Shown here piece by piece: positions 10,359 to 19,202 of a stretch of DNA of 64,000 bases (position 1 is its first letter; every line of letters starts with the position of its first letter). This DNA is from Collinsella sp. AM17-1. Its GTDB lineage: Bacteria; Actinomycetota; Coriobacteriia; Coriobacteriales; Coriobacteriaceae. A model generated the notes under the pieces. That model did no database searches. It worked only from the letters and a program-made list of their open reading frames with translations, and had not been told where the DNA came from. The position numbers were made by a program, and so were the translations under genes. Location of the stretch: NCBI RefSeq assembly GCF_003470665.1, contig NZ_QRJZ01000011.1:8168-72167 (forward strand), read 5' to 3'.

Positions 10359-11633
10359 TTACTGGCGTTGCTTGGGCTCGGTGACGATGGCTCGGACAAT
10401 GCGGGGGCGATCGGTGAGGTCGTGGACGATACGCACGTCCGAAAGGCCTGCTTGACGACAGAGCTCGGCCGCGGCGTCGAGCGCGCCCTCGTAGAGCTCG
10501 CAGGCAAACAGGCCGCCGGCACGCAGCATGTAGGGCGCCGCGTTGAGCAGGCGGCGGAAGATATCGAGACCGTCGGCACCGCCCTCGAGCGCCAGATCGG
10601 GCTCAAAGTCCTTGACCTCATGCGGCAGCGAGCGCATGACGTCGGTCGGGATGTAAGGTGGGTTGGAGACGAGCACATCAAAGGTGCCCCACTCTTCGCG
10701 GGGAATGGAACTCACCAGGTTTGTGAGGCTGAAGGCGACCTCGTCGGACGTGAGGCCAAGCGCATCACGGTTTTTGGTGGCCAGATCGATGGCGCGCGGC
10801 TCGATATCGGTAGCAGTGCAGGTAACGTGGCCGCGGCGCTCCCAGGCAAGGGAGAGCGAAATGCAGCCCGTGCCGCAGCCGACCTCGAGAACGCGGGCAG
10901 TGCGGGGCTCGGCTGGGGCAGATACGTTGGCCTCGGCGGCATCTTGCGCGGGAGTCGCCTGTTGGTCGTTGTCCTCAATGGCGATGCCGTATTCGTCGAG
11001 CTCGGGCTCGGGGGTTTCCATGGCCTCTGCTTCTGCCGCTTCGGCTTCTGCCGCCTGCGCGGCGGCTTCCTCGGCCTCGCGATCGGCCAGTTCCTCGGCA
11101 TAAGCGCGACTGCCCAGCACATCGCCGCCTAGCGCCGCCTCGTCGGCAGCTGTGAGGTTGGCGGCACGGCGCTCGGCCGTCGCTCGCTCGTCGGCCAATG
11201 CGGCCTCGGCCTTGCGTGCCTCCTCGACCTCATCGTTCCAAGGCAGCTCAACACGCTGACGGGCAGCGGCCTCGGGGCTCAGTACCTCGGCATCCAGATA
11301 ATTGAGGACTTCCTCGACGAGCATCTCGGTCTCGGGGCGCGGAATGAGCACACCGGGGGCGCACGCGACGTCGATCATGCGAAACTGCGTGCTGCCCGTG
11401 ATGTATTGCAGCGGCTCGCCCTTAGCGCGGCGGACAACGGCCGCATGCATGGTCTCGAGCTGGGCCGCGTTAAGCGTCTCGTCCATACGCATATATAGGT
11501 CAATGCGCGCCAGGCCCGTGGCGGCGCACAGCAGCCACTCGGCAGAAAGACGGGGGTGCTCCTCGCCGCGCTCGGCCAGGTACTCCTTGGTCCACTCGAG
11601 ACAACGCTTGATGGTCCAAATCTCGTTTGCCAT
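10359..11633 (-). CDS. prmC: PrmC/HemK release-factor glutamine methyltransferase with large acidic insertion
   Basis: Methylates the GGQ glutamine of release factors RF1/RF2. The 424-residue protein has the helical N-terminal domain (1-100), the SAM motif VLEVGCGTGCISL (249-261) and the catalytic NPPYIP (324-329). Between PRPETEMLVEEV (about 99-109) and the SAM domain there is a region of roughly 125 residues, extremely rich in Ala and Glu, where normal PrmC has only about 20. The start at 11633 has a GGGGAGGG site. The substrate gene prfA lies just upstream on the same strand, the usual pairing. Confidence 0.95.
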   Translation of the reverse strand: MANEIWTIKRCLEWTKEYLAERGEEHPRLSAEWLLCAATGLARIDLYMRMDETLNAAQLETMHAAVVRRAKGEPLQYITGSTQFRMIDVACAPGVLIPRPETEMLVEEVLNYLDAEVLSPEAAARQRVELPWNDEVEEARKAEAALADERATAERRAANLTAADEAALGGDVLGSRAYAEELADREAEEAAAQAAEAEAAEAEAMETPEPELDEYGIAIEDNDQQATPAQDAAEANVSAPAEPRTARVLEVGCGTGCISLSLAWERRGHVTCTATDIEPRAIDLATKNRDALGLTSDEVAFSLTNLVSSIPREEWGTFDVLVSNPPYIPTDVMRSLPHEVKDFEPDLALEGGADGLDIFRRLLNAAPYMLRAGGLFACELYEGALDAAAELCRQAGLSDVRIVHDLTDRPRIVRAIVTEPKQRQ

Positions 11634-11800
11634 GGGGCCCTCCCCTCTTAAGCGCCGGACGGCGCGCGAATGTCGGAGCAGATTGTAAGCGAGGCCAGCG
11701 CTTGGCAAGGGGCGATTGAAGGCGATTATCGAGAATCAGCCCAGATTTTTGCTTGGAGCCCACCTGAAGTGTTCATTCGTCGACGTCTAAATCTGCATCC

Positions 11801-11869
11801 GTCAAGTTTTTGGCAAGGTTGACCCAAAACTGACCAATATCTAACCAAGAACTTGCCAAATCACTTGAC
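11801..11869. repeat. Imperfect inverted repeat, possible structured leader of prmC
   Basis: Left arm GTCAAGTTTTTGGCAAG and right arm CTTGCCAAATCACTTGAC pair with a two-base bulge around a 30-nt loop. It lies about 170 bp upstream of prmC. No U-run follows on either strand, so it is not an obvious terminator. Confidence 0.5.
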
Positions 11870-12059
11870 GCGCGACCCATCAAAAATCCCTCCGCGACTT
11901 CTTGAACGATATTTTGAGCAATATTTTCGATAGCGGACTTATGCCGTCAATTACCTTAAGCAGGTAAGCAGCTCAAATGACATCACAGCCGACTGAATAA
12001 AATATCAAGGCAATGTCACCAATGACTCCCTACGGATCATTTGACAACCAAGGAAACGC

Positions 12060-12192
12060 CGATGTTTTGGCAATGTCAGCGAGCGACGTCCAGAGCGAAC
12101 AAGTTGGCATGAAAAAGGCAAGGCATAGACCTTCTGGTCATGCCTTGCCTTTTGAATGACAAATTGTCGCTCTGGGCGGCGCGCAGCGTCGA
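12060..12192. repeat. 133-bp repeat element, copy A
   Basis: Nearly identical to 18017-18149 and of the same length. It is itself palindromic: outer arms CCAGAGCGA...TCGCTCTGG enclose a hairpin AAAAGGCAAGGCAT...ATGCCTTGCCTTTT with inner stem GACC-TTCT-GGTC. It lies within 32 bp of the prfA stop. Confidence 0.85.
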
Positions 12193-12195
12193 GCA

Positions 12196-12223
12196 GTTAC
12201 GGCGTTTGGTAAAACGCCGTAAC
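12196..12223 (-). terminator. Perfect 12-bp hairpin abutting the prfA stop codon
   Basis: GTTACGGCGTTT-TACC-AAACGCCGTAAC read on the minus strand directly after the TAA. There is no U-run, so it may protect the 3' end or act with the adjacent element rather than be a classical terminator. The same hairpin with the preceding GCAGCGTCGAG recurs at 34061-34105. Confidence 0.55.
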
Positions 12224-13291
12224 TTAAACAGCCTGTGCCAGCTTCTCGGCACGCTCGGCGGCGGCGAGCGCCTCGATGACGGTGCCGAGCTGGTCGCCCA
12301 GGAGGACGCCGTTGTAGGTGGAGTTGAAACCGATGCGGTGATCGGTCACGCGGTCCTGGGGCTGGTTGTAGGTACGGATCTTCTCGGAACGGTTGCCGTG
12401 GCCGATCTGGCTCTGGCGCTCGGCACCGAGCTCTGCCTGCTGCTTCTCGAGCTCCATCTCGTACAGACGGGCGCGCAGCATCTGCATGCAGACTTCGCGG
12501 TTCTGGATCTGGGAGCGCTGTTCCTGCGACTGCACCACGGTGTTGGTGGGCAGGTGGGTGATGCGCACGGCGGAATAAGTGGTGTTAACGCACTGACCGC
12601 CAGGACCGGAGGCGCAGTAGGTGTCGATGCGCAGGTCGGACTGGTTGATCTGGACGTCGATCTCCTCGGCTTCGGGAAGTACGGCGACGGTCGCCGTGGA
12701 GGTCTGGATACGGCCCTGGGACTCGGTCTTGGGAACGCGCTGGACGCGGTGCACGCCGGACTCGAACTTCATGACGGAGTAGACGCGGTCGCCCTCGACC
12801 TTGAACTCGATGGACTTAAAGCCGCCGGCCTCGCTGGGGCTGGAGTCGAGCACGGTGGTCTTCCAGCCGCGCGACTCGCAAAAGCGCTGATACATCTTGT
12901 ACAGATCGCCGGCAAAGATAGCCGCCTCGTCGCCACCAGCGGCGGAGCGAATCTCGACGATGGTGTTCTTGTCGTCGTTGGGGTCGCTCGGGATGAGCAT
13001 GTACTTAATGTCTTCCTCGAGCTGGGGAAGCTTGGCCTCGTTTTCGGAGATGTCCATCTGGAGCATCTCCTTCTCATCGGCATCGGTAGTATCGTGGAGC
13101 ATTTCCTTGGCAGCCTCGATGTCATCGAGCGCGCCGATGTACTCGCGCGAGGCAGCGATGAGGTCGGACTGGTGCGCGTACTCCTTGTTGAGACGCGTGA
13201 ACTCCTTGATATCGGAAGCGACGGCCGGGTCGGAAAGCTTTTTCTCGAGCTCCTCGTAGGCCTTGATGATCTTTTCGAGCTTGTCGCGCAT
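12224..13291 (-). CDS. prfA: Peptide chain release factor 1
   Basis: Recognises UAA/UAG and triggers peptide release. The 355-residue protein has the RF1 layout: helical domain 1, the codon-recognition tripeptide in HRVQRVPKTESQGR (PKT at the position of the PxT motif), the GGQ loop in ASGPGGQCVNTT, and the C-terminal QSQEQRSQIQNREVC region. SAAGGDEAAIFAGDL is also conserved. The x residue of PxT is Lys here (Ala in E. coli). Immediately upstream on the same strand as prmC, its modifier. Confidence 0.97.
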   Translation of the reverse strand: MRDKLEKIIKAYEELEKKLSDPAVASDIKEFTRLNKEYAHQSDLIAASREYIGALDDIEAAKEMLHDTTDADEKEMLQMDISENEAKLPQLEEDIKYMLIPSDPNDDKNTIVEIRSAAGGDEAAIFAGDLYKMYQRFCESRGWKTTVLDSSPSEAGGFKSIEFKVEGDRVYSVMKFESGVHRVQRVPKTESQGRIQTSTATVAVLPEAEEIDVQINQSDLRIDTYCASGPGGQCVNTTYSAVRITHLPTNTVVQSQEQRSQIQNREVCMQMLRARLYEMELEKQQAELGAERQSQIGHGNRSEKIRTYNQPQDRVTDHRIGFNSTYNGVLLGDQLGTVIEALAAAERAEKLAQAV

Positions 13292-13487
13292 GACGGGACT
13301 CCTTTATATGCGTGAAGGTGAAAATCGGCAGAATTGATGGGGCGCACGGCGCCATTGCGGGGGTAAGTCCAGCTAGAGCATGTCGATCTTCAGATACATG
13401 CGCATCCCTTCGCGTACGGGGTACATAGTTGCGGTCTAACCCATACATGATAGCGTGCGCAGGCAAACCTGCATATAACCCGCACGG

Positions 13488-13520
13488 AATCCGACAAAGG
13501 GAGAGTCCCTTTGTCGGATT
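13488..13520. repeat. AAAGGGA-type palindrome at the end of the M20 gene
   Basis: Perfect 15-bp stem AATCCGACAAAGGGA / TCCCTTTGTCGGATT around a GAG loop, directly after the stop codon at 13521-13523. Member of the recurring family also seen at 20243, 25152, 42073 and 55202. Confidence 0.85.
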
Positions 13521-14936
13521 CTAGAGCGTATGGAGCAGGGCGATGAGGAAGCGAACACCCTGGAGGTAGGCGCGGCGGGTGATGCGCTCGTTGGTGCCGT
13601 GGACACCGCGCTCGCACTCGTCATCGTCGACCACAAACGCCGAAAAACGAATGCATTCGGAGCAAATGTGCTGGTAGTTGGCAGCGTCGGTCGCGCCGAT
13701 CACGGTCGAGGGGACAATCGCCAACGGCTCGGATGATCCGTTTTCCTCCGTCCCCTTTGGATCGCAGAAATAGCGGGCGGCGATGGAGCGAACCGCCTCG
13801 AGGCCGGGACCACCGATGCGCGGGGACGGCGAGGGCTCGGAGCTGCCGGGGCCCAGCTCCACTTCGACACGACCGGCAAGGTCCGCCCCGGCAACCGCCT
13901 CACGGCAGCGCGCCACAACGTCGGCCACACTCGTGCCCTCGAGCATGCGGAAATTGATACTGGCCCACATATCCTGCGGCATCACGTTAGCACCGGTGCT
14001 ACCGCCCTCGATTTGGGTCGGTGCACAGGTGGTGGTCACGAGCGGATAGAGCTTCTTGCTGGCAAGGCACTCGCGCACGATGGCGTCCTTGTTGGAGGCA
14101 ATCTCGTCGGCCGTGCAGAGTCCCAGCTCGACGAGCTGTGCGACAAGCAGGTCCGTGACGCGCGTCGGCCATTCGATATCGCAGATTGCGGCGATGGCAC
14201 GGCCGAGCACCTCGAGCGACGTGCCGCCGTAGGGGTTGGAAGAATGTCCGCCCTCGCTCCGCGTCCTCAACACGATATCGGCGTAGCCCTTCTCCGCGAG
14301 ATCGGCATGCATAAGCCAGCCCTCGCCCGCGCCGTACTCGGCAGCCGGAACGATGCGGTAGTCGCCCTCGTCGATCAGGTACTCAAGCTCAATGCCGCGC
14401 TCCTCGAGCGCGCGGCCGATGGCGCCTGCGCCGTACTGCGTCGTCTCCTCGTCCTGACCAAAGGCCAGGAGCAGCGTGCGCTCGTGCTGCCAACCGTGCG
14501 CCAGCGCATACTCAACCGCCTCGAGAATACCTGCGACCTGGTCTTTCATGTCGATGGCACCGCGGCCCCAAATGTAGGCGTCGTCCACGTGCCCGCTAAA
14601 GGGGGCGTGCGTCCAGTCGGCCTCGGTACCCGGCACCACGGGGACCACGTCCATGTGGCCCATGAGCATAACGGGCTTGAGAGCAGGGTCGGAGCCGACA
14701 AGCGTCACCAACAGCGAGTGGTCGATAAGCTCGACCTCGCCCGCCGCAAACACGCGCGGCCAGGCCTGCTGCATATAGGCGCGCAGGTCGTCGAAGGGCT
14801 GCCAGTCCACCGCCTCGGCATCCATGCTCGAAATGGTCGGAAACGACAGCACGCGGCCCAAGCGCTCGCACGCGCCGGCCTCGTCTATATCGGCAAAATC
14901 ATCCTCATGCGCAAAGAAGCGCCAAACCTCGGCCAT
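13521..14936 (-). CDS. M20-family metallopeptidase / deacylase
   Basis: Zinc-dependent amidohydrolase of the ArgE/DapE/CPG2 superfamily, cytoplasmic (no signal). The 471-residue protein has the metal-binding motifs MLMGHMDVVPVVPG, WGRGAIDMKDQVAG and FGQDEETTQYGAGAIG, and a late His in the PSTVIGATDAANY and GVHGTNERI segments. The lid domain is around GGHSSNPYGGTSLEVLGRA. The closest familiar members are the carboxypeptidase/dipeptidase-like M20A group (about 450-480 residues). The substrate is not predictable. AAGGAT RBS. It precedes an amino-acid importer on the same strand, so peptide or acyl-amino-acid use is plausible. Confidence 0.88.
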   Translation of the reverse strand: MAEVWRFFAHEDDFADIDEAGACERLGRVLSFPTISSMDAEAVDWQPFDDLRAYMQQAWPRVFAAGEVELIDHSLLVTLVGSDPALKPVMLMGHMDVVPVVPGTEADWTHAPFSGHVDDAYIWGRGAIDMKDQVAGILEAVEYALAHGWQHERTLLLAFGQDEETTQYGAGAIGRALEERGIELEYLIDEGDYRIVPAAEYGAGEGWLMHADLAEKGYADIVLRTRSEGGHSSNPYGGTSLEVLGRAIAAICDIEWPTRVTDLLVAQLVELGLCTADEIASNKDAIVRECLASKKLYPLVTTTCAPTQIEGGSTGANVMPQDMWASINFRMLEGTSVADVVARCREAVAGADLAGRVEVELGPGSSEPSPSPRIGGPGLEAVRSIAARYFCDPKGTEENGSSEPLAIVPSTVIGATDAANYQHICSECIRFSAFVVDDDECERGVHGTNERITRRAYLQGVRFLIALLHTL

Positions 14937-15008
14937 GACATCCTTTCGATTGTGATGACGAGGGCCGCCCCACCGGAGCGGCCCTGCAACGTAAGCGTTT
15001 GCGGTCGG

Positions 15009-15794
15009 TTATTTGTCCTCGAGATAGCGAGAGAGGAACTCACGAGTGCGCTGGTGTTTGGGGTTGCCGAAGAGCTCGGCCGGCGCGGCATCCTCGAGCA
15101 CCACGCCCTTGTCCATAAAGACCACGCGGTCGGACACGGTTCGGGCAAAGGCCATCTCATGCGTGACGACGACCATGGTCATGCCGTCGGCAGCGAGCTT
15201 GCGCATGACCTCGAGCACCTCGCCCACGATCTCGGGGTCGAGCGCTGAGGTCGGCTCGTCAAACAGCATGATCTGCGGATTCATGCACAGGGCACGAGCG
15301 ATGGCCACGCGCTGCTTTTGACCACCGGACAGGCGACCCACGGCGGCGTGCGCGAACTTTTCGAGTCCCACGCTGGTCAGATGCTCCATCGCGACCTTCT
15401 CGGCCTCGACCTTGCTCATCTTTTTGAGCGTGACGGGCGCGAGCGTGCAGTTGTCGAGCACGTCCATGTTGTTGAACAGGTTGAAGCCCTGGAACACCAT
15501 GCCGATGTCCTCGCGCAGTTTATTGATATTGCAGCGCTCGGCCGTGAGGTCCTGGCCATGGAACCAGATGTGGCCCGCGTCCGGGGTCTCGAGCAGGTTG
15601 AGGCAGCGCAGGAAGGTCGACTTGCCCGAGCCCGAGGCGCCGATAATGGTGACGACCTCGCCGGGATTGACGGACAGGTCGATGCCCTTGAGTACCTCGA
15701 GCGAGCCGAAGCTCTTGCGCAGGCCCTCGACGCGGATGAGCGGCTCATTGGTCTGTGCGGCGGCCGCAACGCCGGTAATGGCGGTATCTGCCAT
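15009..15794 (-). CDS. Polar amino-acid ABC transporter ATPase
   Basis: Energises uptake by the neighbouring permease. The 261-residue protein has Walker [10 protein letters not shown], the Q-loop region [18 protein letters not shown], the signature [15 protein letters not shown], Walker [15 protein letters not shown] and the switch His in VVVTHEMAF; this is the GlnQ/HisP type. The start at 15794 has an AGGAG site and leaves a short Ala-rich leader before [12 protein letters not shown]. Gene order on this strand is binding protein, permease, ATPase. Confidence 0.95.
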   Translation of the reverse strand: MADTAITGVAAAAQTNEPLIRVEGLRKSFGSLEVLKGIDLSVNPGEVVTIIGASGSGKSTFLRCLNLLETPDAGHIWFHGQDLTAERCNINKLREDIGMVFQGFNLFNNMDVLDNCTLAPVTLKKMSKVEAEKVAMEHLTSVGLEKFAHAAVGRLSGGQKQRVAIARALCMNPQIMLFDEPTSALDPEIVGEVLEVMRKLAADGMTMVVVTHEMAFARTVSDRVVFMDKGVVLEDAAPAELFGNPKHQRTREFLSRYLEDK

Positions 15795-15816
15795 GATGAT
15801 TCTCCTCGTCCTAAGC

Positions 15817-16965
15817 CTAGTTGGAGCTGGGCAGCGTGACCGGAGCCTCGGCGCCGAGCTTTTTGCCAAAGGCCTCGAGCAGGCGGCTCGCCACGAGTGT
15901 CAGGATCAGGTAGACCACGAGCGCCACGCAGTAGACCTCCATCTGGCGGTAGTACACGCCGGCGACGGTAGTGGTGGCGTACATGAGGTCGAACACGCCG
16001 ATGACCGAGAGCACCGACGAATCCTTGATGTTGATGATGAGCTCGTTGGTGAGCGCCGGAATCGCGTTTTTAATGCCCTGGGGAAACACAACTTTGCGCA
16101 TGGCCTGCCACTGCGACAGACCCAGCGAGCGTGCCGCCTCTGCCTGGCCGGGGTCGATGGACTCGATGCCGCCGCGCAGGACCTCCATCATGTAGGCGGT
16201 GGAGTTGAGCGAGATGGTCACGAGACCCGCGGTGAAGGTACTCCAGATCTGGTTGGCCTGGGCAGTCTCGAAGCCCATGCCACGCAAAACGGTGAAGCCC
16301 GCGTAATAGATGAGCAGGCCCTGGACCATCATGGGCGTACCGCGCACGATGGTGGAGTAAACGGTCGCAAAGCCGCGGCCGATGCTCTTAAAGAAGCGCA
16401 CCAGATCGTTATCCACGCGGTCAAACGTCTGAATGCGCAGGAACACAAAGAGCAGCGCCAAGAAGAAGGCGATGACCGTGCCGAAGGTGGCAAGCGCGAT
16501 GGTGATCTCGATACCGCGGATAAAGAAGTCGCCGCTCTTGTAGGTCATGTAGACCAAGCTCGACAGAAAGTCGCTGGGATTGGAGTCCGAGACAATGCTC
16601 ACCTGCACCAGATCGATAAACGACATGACGCAGCGGTCGATAAAGAAGATCGCCGCGATGGCGACCACGACGTAGCTGCCCAGGCGTGCGCCACGGCGGC
16701 AACGCTCGGAGGCGAACGGCGACGTTTCGCGATAGTCGTTCCAGTGCATGAGCTTGGTGACCAGCGCCGCCGCCGACACGACGAGCCAGGCCCAAAGAAT
16801 CGCCCAGAGGCAGTCTTGGAACACGCCCGTAGGCGCCAAGAAGCTCAGCGGCGTAGGATTGCGTTGGCTAAACGCCAGGCCGAGCGCCGCGATAACGCTC
16901 GTGCCCAGGTACACATAACGGTGGTCGGCCTTGATAAAGGAGGCCAGACGATTGATGCCTTTCAT
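15817..16965 (-). CDS. Polar amino-acid ABC transporter permease with extended N-terminus
   Basis: Membrane channel of the importer. The 382-residue protein is much longer than GlnP/HisM permeases (about 220). Residues 1-150 form an extra region with about three hydrophobic helices; the typical domain follows, with the EAA loop [20 protein letters not shown] and the RGTPMMVQ segment. It starts 9 bp after the binding-protein stop with a GGGAGG site and is separated from the ATPase by 22 bp. Confidence 0.92.
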   Translation of the reverse strand: MKGINRLASFIKADHRYVYLGTSVIAALGLAFSQRNPTPLSFLAPTGVFQDCLWAILWAWLVVSAAALVTKLMHWNDYRETSPFASERCRRGARLGSYVVVAIAAIFFIDRCVMSFIDLVQVSIVSDSNPSDFLSSLVYMTYKSGDFFIRGIEITIALATFGTVIAFFLALLFVFLRIQTFDRVDNDLVRFFKSIGRGFATVYSTIVRGTPMMVQGLLIYYAGFTVLRGMGFETAQANQIWSTFTAGLVTISLNSTAYMMEVLRGGIESIDPGQAEAARSLGLSQWQAMRKVVFPQGIKNAIPALTNELIINIKDSSVLSVIGVFDLMYATTTVAGVYYRQMEVYCVALVVYLILTLVASRLLEAFGKKLGAEAPVTLPSSN

Positions 16966-16974
16966 GCTGCCTCC

Positions 16975-17901
16975 CTATGCCGGCTGACGGTCGAGGCACG
17001 CGTCCCACATCTGGTCGCGCTCCTCCTGGCTGATGCCCTTGAGCGTCTTATCGATAAGTTTGAGCAGCTTGTCCGAGCCCTTGCGGCAGCCGACGTTTGC
17101 CGTAACCTCCTGCTTAAAGCCCTCGCCCTCCGCAAAGCGAATGGGCACGATGCCCGGGTTTTGGGCCATATAGCCCTTCTCGTTTTCGGTGTTGTAGGTC
17201 ACAGCGTCACAAGTGCCCTGCAGCAGATTCGAGAACACCGTGGGGACCGAATCGACCGGGTTCTTGTGCACAACGCCCGGAATCTCGTCGATGACGGTAT
17301 CGAGCATGGTGTCCTTTTGGCCGAGCACCGTGGCACCGCTGAAGTCGCTGAGCTTGGTGGCGTTTTGGTAGGGCGAGCCCTCTTTTACGAATAGGCCAAA
17401 GTAGCCGATAAAGTACGGATCGGAAAAGCCGACGGACTCCTCGCGCTCGGGCGTGGCGCTCATGCCGGCAATGATGAGGTCGATCTGGCCATTGTTAAGT
17501 GAATCGATGAGGCCCGAGAAGCTCTGCTTGACGGCAACGGGCTCACCGCCAAGGGCCTTGCAGACGATCTTGGCGATCTGCACGTCGTAGCCGTCGGCAT
17601 AAGCGCCCTGCACGTTATCGATGGGGATCGTGAACTCGCTGGCCTCGGAAACCTGCCAGTTGTACGGGGCGTAGGCCGCCTCCATGCCAATGCGGATCTT
17701 ATCCTTGCCGATAACGGAATCGGACAGGTCGTCGCGACCGCCGCCTGTCGTGGGCTGAACTACTTCCAGCGTGGAGGGGCGCTGGCAACCGGCAAGTGCG
17801 CCGGCGACGACAGAAGCGCTCGCAGCGAGAGCGCTACCCAAGAAGATGCGACGACTGCACACCGGCTGTGGATGCGCGTCGCGTTGATGGGGAGAATGCA
17901 T
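16975..17901 (-). CDS. Amino-acid-binding lipoprotein of the ABC importer
   Basis: Extracellular substrate-binding protein (family 3). The 308-residue product has a twin-arginine-like leader SRRIFLGSALAASASVV and a lipobox AGALAGC with the lipidated Cys39. The mature part shows the family-3 signatures IRIGMEAAYAPYNW, DLIIAGMSATPEREESVGFS and DPYFIGYFGLFVKEGS. Start 17901 has an AGGGAAGG site. The RR before the hydrophobic core suggests possible Tat export, uncommon for this family, but this is weak evidence. The specificity is not predictable. Confidence 0.92.
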   Translation of the reverse strand: MHSPHQRDAHPQPVCSRRIFLGSALAASASVVAGALAGCQRPSTLEVVQPTTGGGRDDLSDSVIGKDKIRIGMEAAYAPYNWQVSEASEFTIPIDNVQGAYADGYDVQIAKIVCKALGGEPVAVKQSFSGLIDSLNNGQIDLIIAGMSATPEREESVGFSDPYFIGYFGLFVKEGSPYQNATKLSDFSGATVLGQKDTMLDTVIDEIPGVVHKNPVDSVPTVFSNLLQGTCDAVTYNTENEKGYMAQNPGIVPIRFAEGEGFKQEVTANVGCRKGSDKLLKLIDKTLKGISQEERDQMWDACLDRQPA

Positions 17902-18016
17902 AATCTGCCTTCCCTGTTGAATCGTATGCTGACGACTTAACAGGATATACGCCAGCGACCAGCAGCGCAGCACAAGCTCGAAAAATTAATAGACACACGG
18001 TAGTCATTGGGAGCGT

Positions 18017-18149
18017 CGATGTTTTGGCAATGCCAGCGAGCGACGTCCAGAGCGAACAAGTTGGCATGAAAAAGGCGAGGCATAGACCTTCTGGTCATGC
18101 CGTGCCTTTTGAATGGCAAATTGTCGCTCTGGGCGGCTCGCAGCGTCGA
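18017..18149. repeat. 133-bp repeat element, copy B
   Basis: Same length as, and nearly identical to, 12060-12192, with only a handful of substitutions. Some fall in stem pairs (for example GGCGAGGCAT against ATGCCGTGCC), leaving one mismatch. Like copy A it lies just downstream of a minus-strand stop codon, here 80 bp after the epimerase gene. Confidence 0.85.
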
Positions 18150-18229
18150 CCGGCCCGCCGTTCGTCAGAACGGCGAAACCTAAGGGCGCAGCGTCGACCG
18201 GTCCGTCGTTCGTTAGAACGGCGGAACCT
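18141..18229 (-). repeat. Two tandem 3' hairpin modules after the epimerase gene
   Basis: Two near-identical units of about 45 bp, each CAGCGTCGACCGG followed by a stem of the type CGCCGTTC-loop-GAACGGCG. The CAGCGTCGA word also precedes the hairpins at 12183 and 34062. They end at the stop codon of the gene at 18230. Terminator-like, but without U-runs. Confidence 0.65.
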
Positions 18230-19123
18230 CTAGAGCAGGGTGACGCTAAAGCTGCGGACGTCCGTCTCGCCCGGCGCCAGCGTGATCGTGTTGACCTTGT
18301 GCTCAAAAACGTCGTCCTCGGTGTCCATGGTGGTATGACCGGTCCAGGGCTCGAGCGCCACAAACGGAGCGTCGTTGGCGGCAGACCACACGCCGATGTA
18401 CTTAAAGCCCTCAAAGTCGATCTTGACGCCGTGGCCCGACTTGCGACCGCGCAGCGTGAGCGTGGAGCCCGGGGTATCGGTGAACATGATGGCGTCGTTA
18501 TCGAAGCTGCGGTGCGTGATGGGCAGCACGTCCGAGTTGTCGGGGGCCTTGTAGCTGCCCTCGAACGTCATAAGGCCATCGGGCGTGATGATGGGGGCCT
18601 CGTTCGTCCAGGCCTCGGTAAACGCCAGCTCGTAATCCTCGAATGCCTCGTCCTCGGCACCGGGGGCGGGCACGTTAAACGCGGGGTGGCCGCCCACCGA
18701 GAACGGCAGGTCCACGTCGCCGGTGTTGGTGACGGCAAAGGTCTGTGTGAGCGTGGCGTCGCCGGTCAGGGCATAGGTCATGTTGAGCTTAAAGTGGAAG
18801 GGGAACGCCTGGAGCGACTCGGGCGTGTCGGTGATCTCGTAGGTGACGGACGAGCCGTCCTCGGAGACCTCGGCCAGCTTGTGCTCCACGATACGCGCGA
18901 CGCCGTGGCGCGGCATCTCGCAGGTGCCGGCCGCAGACGTCGCCGTGTTGTTACGCAGCGATCCCACGATGGGGAACAGGATAGGCGCATGCTTGCCCCA
19001 AAAGGCCGGGTCGCCCTGCCACAGATACTCGTTGCCGTTGAGGGCAAGGCTCGTGAGCTGGGCGCCCATGGAATCGATGGCCGCGGTGAGGCCGCCGCGC
19101 TTGATGGTAGTGACGGTGGACAT
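18230..19123 (-). CDS. Aldose 1-epimerase family protein (LacX-like)
   Basis: Galactose-mutarotase-fold protein. The 297-residue sequence shows the subfamily pattern: GAQLTSLALNGNEYLWQGDP, WGKHAPILFPIVGSLRNNTA, PRHGVAR (catalytic His region), VGGHPAFNVP and the C-terminal EPWTGHTT. This matches the LacX/YeaD-like group rather than GalM itself, and the sugar is not predictable. The start at 19123 has a strong GGAGGAAG site. It is probably monocistronic. Confidence 0.88.
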   Translation of the reverse strand: MSTVTTIKRGGLTAAIDSMGAQLTSLALNGNEYLWQGDPAFWGKHAPILFPIVGSLRNNTATSAAGTCEMPRHGVARIVEHKLAEVSEDGSSVTYEITDTPESLQAFPFHFKLNMTYALTGDATLTQTFAVTNTGDVDLPFSVGGHPAFNVPAPGAEDEAFEDYELAFTEAWTNEAPIITPDGLMTFEGSYKAPDNSDVLPITHRSFDNDAIMFTDTPGSTLTLRGRKSGHGVKIDFEGFKYIGVWSAANDAPFVALEPWTGHTTMDTEDDVFEHKVNTITLAPGETDVRSFSVTLL

Positions 19124-19202
19124 GCTACTTCCTCCAATAGTAAACAACGGTGTCGAGGGCTATTGTCCCACTCTTGGCGGCGGGGTTGAGCGACAGGTGC
19201 AG

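Larger units (their letters stand above)
11634..12223. other. 590-bp non-coding gap between prfA and prmC
   Basis: No convincing gene. It is lower in GC than its neighbours. It contains an inverted repeat at 11801-11869 (GTCAAGT plus TTTGGCAAG arms), the 133-bp repeat element at 12060-12192 and the prfA stop-proximal hairpin at 12196-12223. A prmC promoter may lie between 11640 and 11800, but no clear one was seen. Confidence 0.7.
17902..18229. other. 328-bp gap with repeats, between the epimerase and ABC operon
   Basis: No gene seen. It holds the second 133-bp element (18017-18149) and two tandem hairpin modules (18141-18229). The 110 bp nearest the ABC operon is AT-richer and probably contains its promoter, but no clear -35/-10 pair was found. 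Confidence 0.65.

Noticed and set aside
15412..17394. 660-residue plus-strand reading frame opposite the amino-acid ABC genes
   Set aside because: Spans three real genes on the other strand; His/Arg/Asp-rich shadow composition and no RBS.
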